A stretch of DNA of 64,000 nucleotides from an uncultured Prevotella sp. (GCA_946548085.1 CAMNPN010000038.1:33624-97623); one strand, 5' to 3'; counted from the first letter of the stretch, positions 24,744-33,548 are shown. A program made the numbers and translations. The notes: generated from the letters alone by a model not told the origin.

Positions 24744-25253
24744 TTATTTCCAGTTAACGTAAGGATTCTTCGACAGATGACCATTGTAGTAACGACGGTC
24801 GCCCGTCACCTCCTGGCCGATGAAATCGGGCTTTTCGAACGTTTCATCTTCTGACTGAAGCTCCACCTCCGCCATCACGAGACCCGCATTGTCGCCGTAG
24901 AACTCATCGACTTCAAACGTATGACTACCTGCCTTTACCAGATAGCGAGTCTTGTCAATCAGTCCTGGCTCGCAGAGAGTCATCAGCGCCTTAGCCTCAT
25001 CAAGCGTAATCTCCTTCTCAAACTCAAAACGACTGATTCCATCGGCATTTGAAGGTCCTTTAATCGTCAGGTATCCGCGATCGCCACGGATACGTACCCT
25101 GACGGTACGTCCGTGGTTCCTGCAGATATACCCCTGACAGATGCGGCTGCTGTCGTAAGCCTGTCGCTTGTAGTCATCGTTAAGAACGAGAAACTTGCGC
25201 TCGATCTCCAGACAGCTTTTCTGGGGCTTCCCCTCCTCTTCGCAGTCTTTCAT
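24744..25253 (-). CDS. CYTH-domain protein (triphosphate tunnel enzyme family)
   Basis: A 169-aa CYTH domain. EIERKFLV gives the E-x-E-x-K signature, followed by alternating charged strands (RVRIRGDRGYLTIKG, FEFEKEIT, FEVDEFYG, MAEVELQSEDE) that form the tunnel. Family members hydrolyse inorganic triphosphate or thiamine triphosphate, or make cAMP; this short stand-alone form is most like the triphosphatases. ATG 25253 shares one base with the stop of the 52-aa gene upstream. Confidence 0.87.
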   Translation of the reverse strand: MKDCEEEGKPQKSCLEIERKFLVLNDDYKRQAYDSSRICQGYICRNHGRTVRVRIRGDRGYLTIKGPSNADGISRFEFEKEITLDEAKALMTLCEPGLIDKTRYLVKAGSHTFEVDEFYGDNAGLVMAEVELQSEDETFEKPDFIGQEVTGDRRYYNGHLSKNPYVNWK

Positions 25254-25411
25254 CAAGACACGATGAAAATAGAATAGATGACGAAGATGATGGCCAGCAC
25301 GACCAACACGCCAAAGATCCACTCCAAAACTTTCTTTCCGTTGTCTTCTTGTTTCTTCTGATAAGCCTCCTTCTTCTTGGTGGCTTTTGATGCTTTTGCT
25401 ATTTGTGCCAT
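25253..25411 (-). CDS. 52-aa single-pass membrane peptide
   Basis: The frame from ATG 25411 to TGA 25253-25255 encodes a Lys-rich N-terminus (MAQIAKASKATKKKEAYQKK), then a strong hydrophobic helix (WIFGVLVVLAIIFVIYSIFIV) ending in Ser. It sits 33 bp after prfB and its TGA overlaps the CYTH ATG by one base (TGATG), which supports real translation. A cytoplasmic basic tail and a C-terminal membrane anchor are predicted. I do not recognise the family. Confidence 0.7.
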   Translation of the reverse strand: MAQIAKASKATKKKEAYQKKQEDNGKKVLEWIFGVLVVLAIIFVIYSIFIVS

Positions 25412-25444
25412 AATATATGTTATTTAATGATTATTGTTCTTCGA

Positions 25445-26569
25445 TTATTGCTCTTCGTCGTTCACAGGGAACTCCATCAGATATGCTTTGATGAAATCAT
25501 CGATCTTACCGTTCATGACGGCATCAACGTCAGAGGTCTGATAGTTCGTACGATGGTCCTTCACACGGCGATCATCAAAGACATAGCTGCGTATCTGACT
25601 GCCCCACTCGATTTTCTTCTTGCCCGCCTCGATCTTCGCCTGAGCCTCCAGGCGTTTCTTCATGGCGCGGTCATAGAGTTGTGATTTCAACAGCGTCAGG
25701 GCGCGCTCCTTATTCTTCGGCTGGTCACGGGTCTCCGTATTCTCAATGAGTATCTCTTCCTCTTCGCCCGTATCCGGATCAGTGTACCAATAGCGCAGAC
25801 GGACGCCAGACTCCACTTTATTCACGTTCTGTCCACCGGCACCTGACGAGCGGAATGTGTCCCACGACAACTTGGCGGGATCGACATACACCTCGATTGT
25901 ATCGTCTACCAGTGGCGATACGAACACAGAAGCGAAGCTGGTCATGCGTTTTCCCTGGGCATTGAAAGGCGACACACGTACCAGGCGGTGCACGCCGTTC
26001 TCAGACTTCAGATAACCATAGGCATACTCGCCACCCTCAATCTGCATCGTCACACTCTTAATGCCGGCCTCATCGCCGTCGAGCAAATTGGATATCGTTA
26101 CCTTATAGCCGTGAGCCTCAGCCCAGCGCATATACATACGCATCAGCATCGAGGCCCAGTCTTGAGCTTCCGTACCTCCCGCACCACTGTTGATCTTCAA
26201 CACGGCCTCCATCGGGTCTTCCTTCTGGCGCAGCATGTTCTTCAGTTCCAGGTCTTCGATGGCGGTGATGGCCTTGGCATAGGTTTCTTCCACCTCTTCT
26301 TCCGTCACCATTTCATCCTTATAGAAGTCGAAGGCCAGCTGCAACTCGTCAGCAAAGGTGCGCACCGTCTGGTAGCCATCGAGCCACTTCTTGATGCCTT
26401 TTACCTTCTTCATCTGCTCCTCGGCACGCTTTCGGTCGTCCCAGAAGTCTGGGGCCTGCGTGCGGAGATCCTCCTCTTCATACTCTATCTTTTTCTTGTC
26501 TATCTCCAGATAACGGTGCAGTGCTTCTGCCCGTTCCATTACATCTTTTAACTGGTCTTGCGTAATCAT
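25445..26569 (-). CDS. prfB: Peptide chain release factor 2, no programmed frameshift
   Basis: A 374-aa class-I release factor with the RF2-type SPF tripeptide (VSPFNAQGKRMTSF) and the catalytic GGQ in SSGAGGQNVNKVESG. It terminates at UGA and UAA codons. The usual in-frame UGA near codon 25 is absent: the site reads CGT TAT CTG GAG where autoregulated prfB genes have TAT CTT TGA. Its ATG overlaps the fadD stop by 4 bp. Confidence 0.95.
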   Translation of the reverse strand: MITQDQLKDVMERAEALHRYLEIDKKKIEYEEEDLRTQAPDFWDDRKRAEEQMKKVKGIKKWLDGYQTVRTFADELQLAFDFYKDEMVTEEEVEETYAKAITAIEDLELKNMLRQKEDPMEAVLKINSGAGGTEAQDWASMLMRMYMRWAEAHGYKVTISNLLDGDEAGIKSVTMQIEGGEYAYGYLKSENGVHRLVRVSPFNAQGKRMTSFASVFVSPLVDDTIEVYVDPAKLSWDTFRSSGAGGQNVNKVESGVRLRYWYTDPDTGEEEEILIENTETRDQPKNKERALTLLKSQLYDRAMKKRLEAQAKIEAGKKKIEWGSQIRSYVFDDRRVKDHRTNYQTSDVDAVMNGKIDDFIKAYLMEFPVNDEEQ

Positions 26570-28374
26570 TCCTCGTACATCTTTTCAATTTCCTTGCGGT
26601 AGTTCTCGTTAAGCACGCGACGCTTTATCTTCAGCGTGTTCGTCAATTCTCCCCGTTCCACCGAGAAATTGTGAGGCAGCAAGGTAAACCGTTTAATCTG
26701 TTCATAGTGGGCCAACTGCTGCTGCAGCGTGTCGATACGCTCCTTCATCATCTCGTATATCTGACTGTCTGCACAAAGTTGCTCACGCGTCTCAAAGGGG
26801 ATATGATGCTCACGGGCATACTCCTCTAAAAGCGGATAGACAGGGATGATCAGTGCTGAGACGAACTTACGCTGGTCTGCGATAATTGCGATTTGATCGA
26901 TATATTTATCCACTAACAGCTTCGATTCGATCATCTGCGGAGCGATATATTTGCCATTAGAGGTTTTGAAGAGATCTTTGATACGCTCCTTGAGAAACAG
27001 TTCGCCGTCCTTCAGGTAGCCCGAGTCGCCTGTCTTGAAATAGCCGTCGGCAGTGAAGGCGGCCTTCGTCAGGTCGTCGCGGTTGTAATAGCCTCGCGTG
27101 ATGGTCGGACCCTTCAGCAGCACCTCACCCTCATCGCTGATCTTGATGTCGATGCCCTCGATGGGGATACCTACGCCTCCCACAGTAAACGGGTCACCGA
27201 GATGATTACAGCTGACGGTGGCCAGACTTTCCGTCAGTCCATAGCCTACAACCATGTTTATGCCGATGGAATGGACAAATTCCTCCACCTTGGGGTTCAC
27301 GGTCGCACCTGCCGTGGGGAAGAAATGGGCATTCTCCAGTCCCAGTTCCTTACGCACCAGGGAGAATACCGTCTTGTTAAGCACCTCATACTCCAGATGC
27401 AGGGCCAATGGCGGGCGCTTGCCTTTCGAGAGGTAGTCGATATTATGCCGTTTGCCCACATTCAGGGCGTGGACAAAGAGTTTACGCTTTGGAGCACTGG
27501 CCTTCTCTATCTGTTCCTGCACGCCCATGTAAACCTTCTCCCAAAAGCGGGGTACAGACGACATACACGTGGGATGGGTCTCCTTCATCGACTGTTGCAC
27601 CTCCTGAGGGTAGGTGTTCACGATGAGTGTGGCACCCGTCGTCAGACAGAGTATCTTCCATCCTTTCTCAAATATATGGGTAAAAGGCAGGAAGTTCAGC
27701 ACGCGGTCGTTCTCTCCCACGGGCACACACTTGCCATTGGCCTCCAACGCAGCATGGTATTGGCCACAGGTCAAAATGACGCCTTTCGAGTCGCCCGTAG
27801 TGCCACTGGTATATAGGATGTTTGCAACGTCGACCATCGAAGCCTGCTCTGTCAGCGTGTCTACCTCCGACTGCCGCGGCAGGTTCTCACCTAATTTCAG
27901 GAAGTCGTCGAAATACATGGCATACGGATCCTGACTGGATATAGCCACATTCCTGTCGAAGATAATAATACGCTCCAACGTATGACAGGTAGAGAACACG
28001 CGACGGGCCTTGTCGTACTGCTCCTGCTCGCCAACAAAGAGGAACCGTATCTTCGCGTCGTTCACCATAAACTGAATCTGCTGTTCAGAACTGGTGGCAT
28101 AGAAGGGGATGGTGACAGCCCGTACACCCCAGGCTCCAAAATCACAGAACAGGTACTGGATAGAGTTCTGCGAGAACACGCCCAAATTCTCCTGTACTTT
28201 CACCCCGAGATTCAGCAACGCGTTGGATACAACCTTCACCGTCTGAGAGAACTGATTCCAGGAATACGACTTCCATTCCTTGCCGCCGAAATCCTTATAG
28301 ATCAGCACCTCACGGTCTCCATAAATCTTTGCCTGATCGTGAATCAACCTGGCCAAATGAGTGTTTGTTTGCAT
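26566..28374 (-). CDS. Long-chain fatty acid--CoA ligase (AMP-forming)
   Basis: A 602-aa adenylate-forming enzyme. The P-loop-like TSGTTGDSKGV, the VVGYGLTES core and the TGDSGYLKDGELFLKERIKDLFKTSNGKYIAPQMIE hinge and C-terminal lid identify a FadD/ACSL-type acyl-CoA synthetase. It activates fatty acids with ATP and CoA at the membrane. First gene of a fadD-prfB-small ORF-CYTH operon with a TAACTTTG promoter. Confidence 0.92.
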   Translation of the reverse strand: MQTNTHLARLIHDQAKIYGDREVLIYKDFGGKEWKSYSWNQFSQTVKVVSNALLNLGVKVQENLGVFSQNSIQYLFCDFGAWGVRAVTIPFYATSSEQQIQFMVNDAKIRFLFVGEQEQYDKARRVFSTCHTLERIIIFDRNVAISSQDPYAMYFDDFLKLGENLPRQSEVDTLTEQASMVDVANILYTSGTTGDSKGVILTCGQYHAALEANGKCVPVGENDRVLNFLPFTHIFEKGWKILCLTTGATLIVNTYPQEVQQSMKETHPTCMSSVPRFWEKVYMGVQEQIEKASAPKRKLFVHALNVGKRHNIDYLSKGKRPPLALHLEYEVLNKTVFSLVRKELGLENAHFFPTAGATVNPKVEEFVHSIGINMVVGYGLTESLATVSCNHLGDPFTVGGVGIPIEGIDIKISDEGEVLLKGPTITRGYYNRDDLTKAAFTADGYFKTGDSGYLKDGELFLKERIKDLFKTSNGKYIAPQMIESKLLVDKYIDQIAIIADQRKFVSALIIPVYPLLEEYAREHHIPFETREQLCADSQIYEMMKERIDTLQQQLAHYEQIKRFTLLPHNFSVERGELTNTLKIKRRVLNENYRKEIEKMYEE

Positions 28375-28397
28375 AGTCGCTTTCTATATATCCGCTG

Positions 28398-28405
28398 CAA
28401 AGTTA
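28398..28405 (-). promoter_or_regulatory. -7 promoter element of the fadD-prfB operon
   Basis: TAACTTTG on the minus strand followed by CAGCGGAT, 24 bp before the fadD ATG and divergent from the upp promoter. Confidence 0.65.
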
Positions 28406-28447
28406 CAATTTTTTTGGAAAAAAAGCAAATAATTCTAAGAAAATGCT

Positions 28448-28455
28448 TATCTTTG
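28448..28455 (+). promoter_or_regulatory. -7 promoter element of the upp operon
   Basis: TATCTTTG followed by CACCAAAAC, 26 bp before the upp ATG. Confidence 0.65.
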
Positions 28456-28480
28456 CACCAAAACTTAAAACCAAAGAGCA

Positions 28481-29167
28481 ATGGAAGTAACAGATTTCAG
28501 TCAGAGCAACTCTGTAATGAACCTTTACATGTCGGAGTTACGCGACAAGAATTTCCAAAAGAACCGGTTCCTTTTCCGGCACGACGTCAAGCGCATTGGC
28601 GAGTTAATGGCCTACGAACTGTCGAAGACGCTCGAGTATAAGCCCAAAACCATCAGCACCCCGTTAGGCACCATCGACATCCCCTTGCCTAAGGACGATA
28701 TGGTCATCGCCACTGTCCTACGCGCAGGCTTGCCTTTTCATGAGGGTTTCCTCAATGTGTTCGACAAGGCTGACAACGGTTTCGTCTCCGCTTTTCGGAT
28801 GTACATCAACCGCGAGCATACCGAGGTGGGCGTCCACACAGAGTACATCGCCACTCAGAGCGTGAAGAACAAGACACTGCTCATCGTCGACCCCATGCTC
28901 GCCACAGGCGGATCTCTGGCAGCAGCCATCGACTCGCTGCTGGAGACGGGCAAGCCCAAGAAGATCCATCTCTGCTGCATCATCGCCGCTCCAGAAGGTC
29001 TGGAAGTGGTGAAGGCTGCCCTTCCAGAGGATAGCCACATCTGGTGCGCCGCCATCGACCAGGGCATGAACGAGCAGAAATACATCGTGCCTGGCTTCGG
29101 CGACTGTGGCGACCTCTGCTATGGTGAGAAACTACAATCATTCCGTAAAATACCAGAAAAACGATAG
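28481..29167 (+). CDS. upp: Uracil phosphoribosyltransferase
   Basis: A 228-aa phosphoribosyltransferase. ATVLRAGLPFHEGFL and the PRPP loop VDPMLATGGSLAAAID are diagnostic, as is the C-terminal IVPGFGDCGDLCYG uracil-binding region. It makes UMP from uracil and PRPP in pyrimidine salvage. It is first in a run of four closely spaced genes; the other three look regulatory. Confidence 0.95.
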   Translation: MEVTDFSQSNSVMNLYMSELRDKNFQKNRFLFRHDVKRIGELMAYELSKTLEYKPKTISTPLGTIDIPLPKDDMVIATVLRAGLPFHEGFLNVFDKADNGFVSAFRMYINREHTEVGVHTEYIATQSVKNKTLLIVDPMLATGGSLAAAIDSLLETGKPKKIHLCCIIAAPEGLEVVKAALPEDSHIWCAAIDQGMNEQKYIVPGFGDCGDLCYGEKLQSFRKIPEKR

Positions 29168-29170
29168 CCC

Positions 29171-29608
29171 ATGTCACAAGTCCACAACAAGCCCCCAGGC
29201 CGTTGGACTCTTACATTGCCCAACGACGTACAGCACGTGCCGCAGCTTTCCATGTTCGTAGAGGATATCTGCACAGCCATCAACCTCGACGAGATGACCA
29301 TGCTTCAGATGAACCTCGCCATCGAAGAAGCCGTCGTCAACGTGATGAGCTATGCCTATCCCGAAGGTGTCAATGGCCATGTCGACATCGAGGTCACAGC
29401 CACCGACGAGTGGCTCACCTTCGTCATCACCGACACAGGCAAGCCCTTCGACCCCACGAAGAGCGCAGAAGTTGACATCACCCTCTCTGCCGAAGAGCGC
29501 CGCATCGGAGGCTTAGGCATTCATCTGGTGCGCCGCTTGATGGACGACATCCAATATGAATACGTCGACGGGCACAACATCTTGACTCTCCGGAAAAAAA
29601 GAGAATAA
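29171..29608 (+). CDS. RsbW-like anti-sigma/serine kinase (GHKL ATPase)
   Basis: A 145-aa GHKL ATPase. The N box NLAIEEAVVNVMSYAY, the G1 box ITDTGKPFDP and the G2 box RRIGGLGIHLVRRLMDD are intact. Such proteins bind a partner protein and phosphorylate a STAS antagonist on serine (partner switching). The next gene is a STAS protein, its expected substrate. It starts 4 bp after the upp stop. No sigma factor adjoins it, so its target may be non-sigma, as in other Bacteroidetes. Confidence 0.87.
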   Translation: MSQVHNKPPGRWTLTLPNDVQHVPQLSMFVEDICTAINLDEMTMLQMNLAIEEAVVNVMSYAYPEGVNGHVDIEVTATDEWLTFVITDTGKPFDPTKSAEVDITLSAEERRIGGLGIHLVRRLMDDIQYEYVDGHNILTLRKKRE

Positions 29609-29642
29609 CATTCACGAATCAGAATAAAGTAATATAAAGATT

Positions 29643-29945
29643 ATGAACACAACATTTGAAGAAAAAGACGGGAAATACATCATGCATTTTGAAGGCCGTC
29701 TCGACACCGCCGCCTCCATCAAGACAGAACAGGAGATGAAAGTTCTCTACGACTGCGAAGGCCATGACATCATCCTCGACTGCGAAAAACTTGAGTACAT
29801 CTCCTCCTCCGGTCTTCGCCTCTTCCTGTCACTGCTCAAGGGCGCCAAGACGAAGGGTAGCAAAGTGAGCGTAGCCCACATCAGCGACAGCCTCCGACAG
29901 GTGTTTGCCATGACTGGCTTCACCCACCTCTTCGAGTTTGTATGA
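29643..29945 (+). CDS. STAS-domain anti-sigma-factor antagonist (RsbV/SpoIIAA-like)
   Basis: A 100-aa single STAS domain. The phosphorylation site region EYISSSGLRLFLSLLK contains the conserved Ser-Ser-Gly-Leu; the N-terminal HFEGRLDTAAS matches the family. It is the expected partner of the kinase encoded 35 bp upstream. Its stop overlaps the start of the alarmone synthetase gene by 4 bp (ATGA). Confidence 0.9.
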   Translation: MNTTFEEKDGKYIMHFEGRLDTAASIKTEQEMKVLYDCEGHDIILDCEKLEYISSSGLRLFLSLLKGAKTKGSKVSVAHISDSLRQVFAMTGFTHLFEFV

Positions 29946-31006
29946 CCGACAAAACCACCCACACTGCGGCCCTGATAGACGAATACCGTCAGCACCTGCC
30001 ACAGTTGGAACAGCTTATCGAGCAGGCCTCAGACCTGCTCTTTAATGCTTTGGGCGAACAGCACATCCAGATCAATGCCTTTGAACGCCGCATCAAAGAC
30101 GAGGAATCGCTCAGGGGTAAGCTCGAGAAGAAAGGCTACAAATACAAGACAATCTACGATGTCACCGACCTTGTGGGCATTAGGGTCGTCACTTACTATA
30201 CCGACGATGTCGATAAAGTTGCTGCCATCGCCAAACGCACCTTCGATGTCGACTGGCGTAACTCTGTCGACAAGCGCAAACACCAACTCGACAGCTTCGG
30301 CTATCTGTCACTCCACTACATCTGCTTCATGAAGGAAGGGCCTCTGCGCAAAATTCCCTTTGAAATCCAGATGCGGACAGCCCTGCAGCACGTCTGGTCG
30401 GCCATCGAGCACGACATCGGCTACAAGGGAGCCGTCAAACTGCCACCTGAGTTCATTCGCCAGTTCGGCCGTCTGGCAGGCATGCTCGAGATGGCCGACA
30501 ACGAGTTCAGCCGCCTGCGCACCACCATGTCCGAGTACCGCCGCCAGGTGCAGACCTTCGTCAGGTCGGGACAGTTCTGTGAGGTATCGCTCTCCGCCGA
30601 GTCTTTCCAGCAATATCTTGAGCTAAGGCCTTTCGACCGTCTGAACCAACGCATCGCCGCCGTCAACCAGGCAGAGATATTCCCCGCCCCGATGGACGTC
30701 TTTCTACCCGTGCTGGAGAATTTCCGCTTCAATAATCTCGGCGACGTGCAGCAGTTCATCGACGAAAACAGCGACGACGCCTACCAGCTGGCCCTCTCCC
30801 AGCTCGCCGTCACCGACCTCGACATCCTCTCCGAGAGTATCGGCTTGCAGAACCTCTGCCTTGTACATGTTCTCAAACAGGGCGGTGGACTCTTTGGCAT
30901 CAAGGCCATTTTCGACATCGTCAACGGCGAACAGCCTTCCAACACCTTTTTGGCCGAGGCAGTTCTACAGCAGGCACAGCAGTTACCATTCATGCACCGA
31001 ATGTGA
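29942..31006 (+). CDS. RelA/SpoT-domain small alarmone synthetase
   Basis: A 354-aa protein with a RelA/SpoT synthetase domain at about residues 40-165: RIKDEESLRGKLEKKGY, DLVGIRVVTYYTDD and EIQMRTALQHVWSAIEHDIGYK. No HD hydrolase, TGS or ACT domain is present, so it is a stand-alone (p)ppGpp synthetase with a long alpha-helical C-terminal region of unknown role. The ATGA overlap with the STAS gene indicates coupled translation and suggests a shared stress response. Confidence 0.88.
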   Translation: MTDKTTHTAALIDEYRQHLPQLEQLIEQASDLLFNALGEQHIQINAFERRIKDEESLRGKLEKKGYKYKTIYDVTDLVGIRVVTYYTDDVDKVAAIAKRTFDVDWRNSVDKRKHQLDSFGYLSLHYICFMKEGPLRKIPFEIQMRTALQHVWSAIEHDIGYKGAVKLPPEFIRQFGRLAGMLEMADNEFSRLRTTMSEYRRQVQTFVRSGQFCEVSLSAESFQQYLELRPFDRLNQRIAAVNQAEIFPAPMDVFLPVLENFRFNNLGDVQQFIDENSDDAYQLALSQLAVTDLDILSESIGLQNLCLVHVLKQGGGLFGIKAIFDIVNGEQPSNTFLAEAVLQQAQQLPFMHRM

Positions 31007-31016
31007 ATTTAGTCAT

Positions 31017-31072
31017 AGTAATGCCTACTACGACTCGTACTAATTCCTGTACAACTCGTAGTAGGCATTACT
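31017..31072. terminator. Long bidirectional hairpin between convergent genes
   Basis: Arms 31017-31040 and 31049-31072 pair at 22 of 24 positions around an 8-nt loop, with a TTT after the right arm. It lies between the ends of the alarmone synthetase (+) and SLC13 (-) genes and can serve both. Confidence 0.7.
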
Positions 31073-31097
31073 TTCCTCTATATCGGGTCACGAATGA

Positions 31098-32603
31098 TCA
31101 GATGATATGTAATGTACCCATCATGTAGACGAGGGTAAAGCCCAGCACCATCGAGACGATACCCATGATGATACCCATGCGGGCCATATCGTTCTGCTTG
31201 ACATAGCCTGTGGCGAAGGCCAGGGCATTCGGCGGCGTGGAGATGGGTAGGATCATAGCCGACGAGGCGGCGATGGCTACACCTATAAGGACGGTGGGCG
31301 TGCCGCCAATGGGTGCAAGTTTGTCGCCCATGGCACCACAGACGATGGCGAGGATGGGCATGAGCAGGGCTGCAGTGGCGGAGTTCGAGATAAAGTTGCT
31401 AAGCAGATAGCAGATGAGTCCACCCATGAGGAGTATGAGCAGCGGCGAGAATTCACCGAAGGGGATGCTCTCCACTGCATTGGCAGCGAGTCCGGAGGCA
31501 TTGAGACCATAGCCAAGAGCAAAGCCGCCAGCCACCATCCAGATAACGCTCCAGTTAATCTGCTCAAGGTCGCGCTTGTTGATAACACCCGTCAGAGCAA
31601 ACACCATAAAGGGGATCATGGCCACGGTATAGGAGTTGATACCTGTCACACGATCAAGCAACCAGAGAGCGACGGTGACAAAGAATGTGACAATGACGAC
31701 ATAGGAATGAAAACCCTTCTTCATGCCGCCGTCAATCTTCAGTTCGATGGTCTTCTGCGTGAACGGGAAGAGCTTCAGCAGCAATCGCCAGCTGATGAAC
31801 AGCAGTACGATGACCAAGGGGAACATAAACATCATCCACTGGCCGAAGCCGAGGCCGAGGTTCAAACCATCAGGGTCATTAAGATATTTCAGAGCGATGG
31901 TGTTCGGGGGAGTGCCAATGGGCGTGCCCATACCACCGAGGTTGGCGGCGATGGGGATAGACATGGCCAGCGAGATACGGCCTTTGCCTTCAGGAGGCAA
32001 CTGGTGGAACACAGGGGTGAGAAAGGTAAGCATCATGGCTGCCGTGGCCGTATTAGAGACGAACATCGAGAAGAGGCCCGTGATAAGCAGGAAGCCAAGG
32101 AGCACCATCTCACTGCGGGTGCCGAAGGGCTTGAGTAGCACCTTGGCCAGCTGGGCGTCAAGACCCGTCTTTGTGGCTGCGATGGCGAGCACGAAACCAC
32201 CAATGAACAGCATGATGACAGGGTCGGCAAAGGTTGCCATCACTCCCTTGTAAGACAGGAGTTTGCCCACCTCGGCCTCGTTCACCATAGGCAGGATGCC
32301 GCTGTCTGTACAGAAGAGGAGCATCAGCACGATGATGGCCACGGAGGTGGCCCATGAGGAGACAACCTCGAAGACCCACATCAGCGTAGCAAAGGCGAAG
32401 ATGGCGATGATACGCTGCTGGATGACGGTGAGGTTCTGAATACCGTACCACTCGGCAGGTATGTTCCAGAGCAGGAGGGTTACTATTGCCACGAGGGCAA
32501 TCTTAATGGCACGCTTGGTGCTGTCTTCAGGATGGTACTTCCGCTGATGGCGCATCTTGTGGTATGCGTCGACCAGATGGAAACCTTCATAAATGTGAAA
32601 CAT
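31098..32603 (-). CDS. SLC13/DASS-family anion:Na+ symporter
   Basis: A 501-aa membrane protein with about 11 helices and the two family motifs: SNTATAAMM with GTPPNTIAL in the first half, and SNSATAALL with STPPNALAF in the second. These Ser-Asn-Thr motifs bind Na+ and the carboxylate. It probably takes up a dicarboxylate such as succinate or fumarate, though sulfate and other anions occur in the family. A TACCTTTG promoter lies 43 bp upstream. Confidence 0.9.
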   Translation of the reverse strand: MFHIYEGFHLVDAYHKMRHQRKYHPEDSTKRAIKIALVAIVTLLLWNIPAEWYGIQNLTVIQQRIIAIFAFATLMWVFEVVSSWATSVAIIVLMLLFCTDSGILPMVNEAEVGKLLSYKGVMATFADPVIMLFIGGFVLAIAATKTGLDAQLAKVLLKPFGTRSEMVLLGFLLITGLFSMFVSNTATAAMMLTFLTPVFHQLPPEGKGRISLAMSIPIAANLGGMGTPIGTPPNTIALKYLNDPDGLNLGLGFGQWMMFMFPLVIVLLFISWRLLLKLFPFTQKTIELKIDGGMKKGFHSYVVIVTFFVTVALWLLDRVTGINSYTVAMIPFMVFALTGVINKRDLEQINWSVIWMVAGGFALGYGLNASGLAANAVESIPFGEFSPLLILLMGGLICYLLSNFISNSATAALLMPILAIVCGAMGDKLAPIGGTPTVLIGVAIAASSAMILPISTPPNALAFATGYVKQNDMARMGIIMGIVSMVLGFTLVYMMGTLHII

Positions 32604-32645
32604 ATCTTATCGTTGTTTTTTAATGATCAAGCTGATAATCGTGTG

Positions 32646-32653
32646 CAAAGGTA
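32646..32653 (-). promoter_or_regulatory. -7 promoter element of the SLC13 gene
   Basis: TACCTTTG on the minus strand followed by CACACG, 43 bp before the ATG at 32603. Confidence 0.6.
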
Positions 32654-32725
32654 CGAAAAATTGTGGAATAGGGCACGTGGAAAGCGAAAAGAAAAACGAG
32701 TATTGAGCGTATAATTACACAAAAC

Positions 32726-32754
32726 CATCCCCGTTGCCTGGGAGCAGGGGGATG
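32726..32754 (-). terminator. Hairpin after the LytTR regulator
   Basis: CATCCCC and GGGGATG form a 7-bp stem with a 15-nt loop 24 bp beyond the regulator stop; a GGTTTTG follows on the minus strand. Confidence 0.5.
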
Positions 32755-32777
32755 ATTGACAAGTGGAGTTTGCAAAA

Positions 32778-33521
32778 TCATTTCACCAGGAACTTGGTAT
32801 CGAGCCACGCCTGGAAGGTCTCCTTATACATGTCGCCGACAGGTAGATAGGTATCAGCATCCATGATGACACGGTTCTTGTTGACTTCCTGAATCTTGGT
32901 AAGGTTGATGATATAGGAACGATGGATACGCATGAAATAGTCAGGCAGGTGCTCTTCCATCTTCTTCATCGACAACAGCGTGATAATGGGCTTTGCCTCC
33001 CCTTCTATCCAGACCTTCAGATACTCACTCATACCCTCGACATAGCGGATATCCGAGATGCTGACCTTGACGATGCGGTAGTCGGTCTTGAGGAAGATGG
33101 TATCCTCTTGTGGAGGAAGGATGGAGGGGGATGGAGTGAGATTGTTATCGGCGCCTGAACTATTCTCACTCCTCGACTTTAGCCTGTTCGCTGCACGCTG
33201 AAACTCCTGAAGGCCAAAAGGTTTCAGAAGATAGTCGACGGCATTGACACGGAAACCCTCAACGGCATATTCGGAGTAGGCCGTAGTGAAGACCACCAGA
33301 GGCGGGGCGGGGAGCGACTTTACGAAGTCCATGCCATTGAGGTCAGGCATGTTGATGTCGCAGAAGATGGCATCCACGCTATCATGCTCCAGGAATGAAC
33401 GGGCTTCGAGTGCACTCTGGCACTGGCCTGCGAGTTCGAGAAACGACACCTTATTAATATATGCAACGAGTTGTTGCAGAGCCAGGGGCTCATCATCGAT
33501 AGCTAAACAACGGATTGACAT
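32778..33521 (-). CDS. LytTR-family response regulator
   Basis: A 247-aa regulator. The receiver domain (1-120) has the acidic pair DDE at 9-11, the phospho-acceptor in CDINMPDLNGMDF (about Asp55) and the Lys of YLLKPFG. A LytTR DNA-binding domain fills about 145-245 (KVSISDIRYVEGMSEYLKV, MRIHRSYIINLTKI). The linker (about 125-137, NLTPSPSILPPQ) is encoded by a 7-bp word repeat. It follows the sensor kinase by 27 bp and is its obvious partner. Confidence 0.92.
   Translation of the reverse strand: MSIRCLAIDDEPLALQQLVAYINKVSFLELAGQCQSALEARSFLEHDSVDAIFCDINMPDLNGMDFVKSLPAPPLVVFTTAYSEYAVEGFRVNAVDYLLKPFGLQEFQRAANRLKSRSENSSGADNNLTPSPSILPPQEDTIFLKTDYRIVKVSISDIRYVEGMSEYLKVWIEGEAKPIITLLSMKKMEEHLPDYFMRIHRSYIINLTKIQEVNKNRVIMDADTYLPVGDMYKETFQAWLDTKFLVK
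33112..33143. repeat. G-rich 7-bp word repeat encoding the LytTR linker
   Basis: Heptamers at 33112, 33119, 33126 and 33133 (GGAGGAA, GGATGGA and variants), ending GTGAGATT. On the coding strand it begins AATCTCAC, as does the repeat at 12653-12683; both are in frame and encode an NLT-SPS-L-PP peptide. Confidence 0.7.
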
Positions 33522-33548
33522 AGATAATTTGACAATTAATAATTATGA

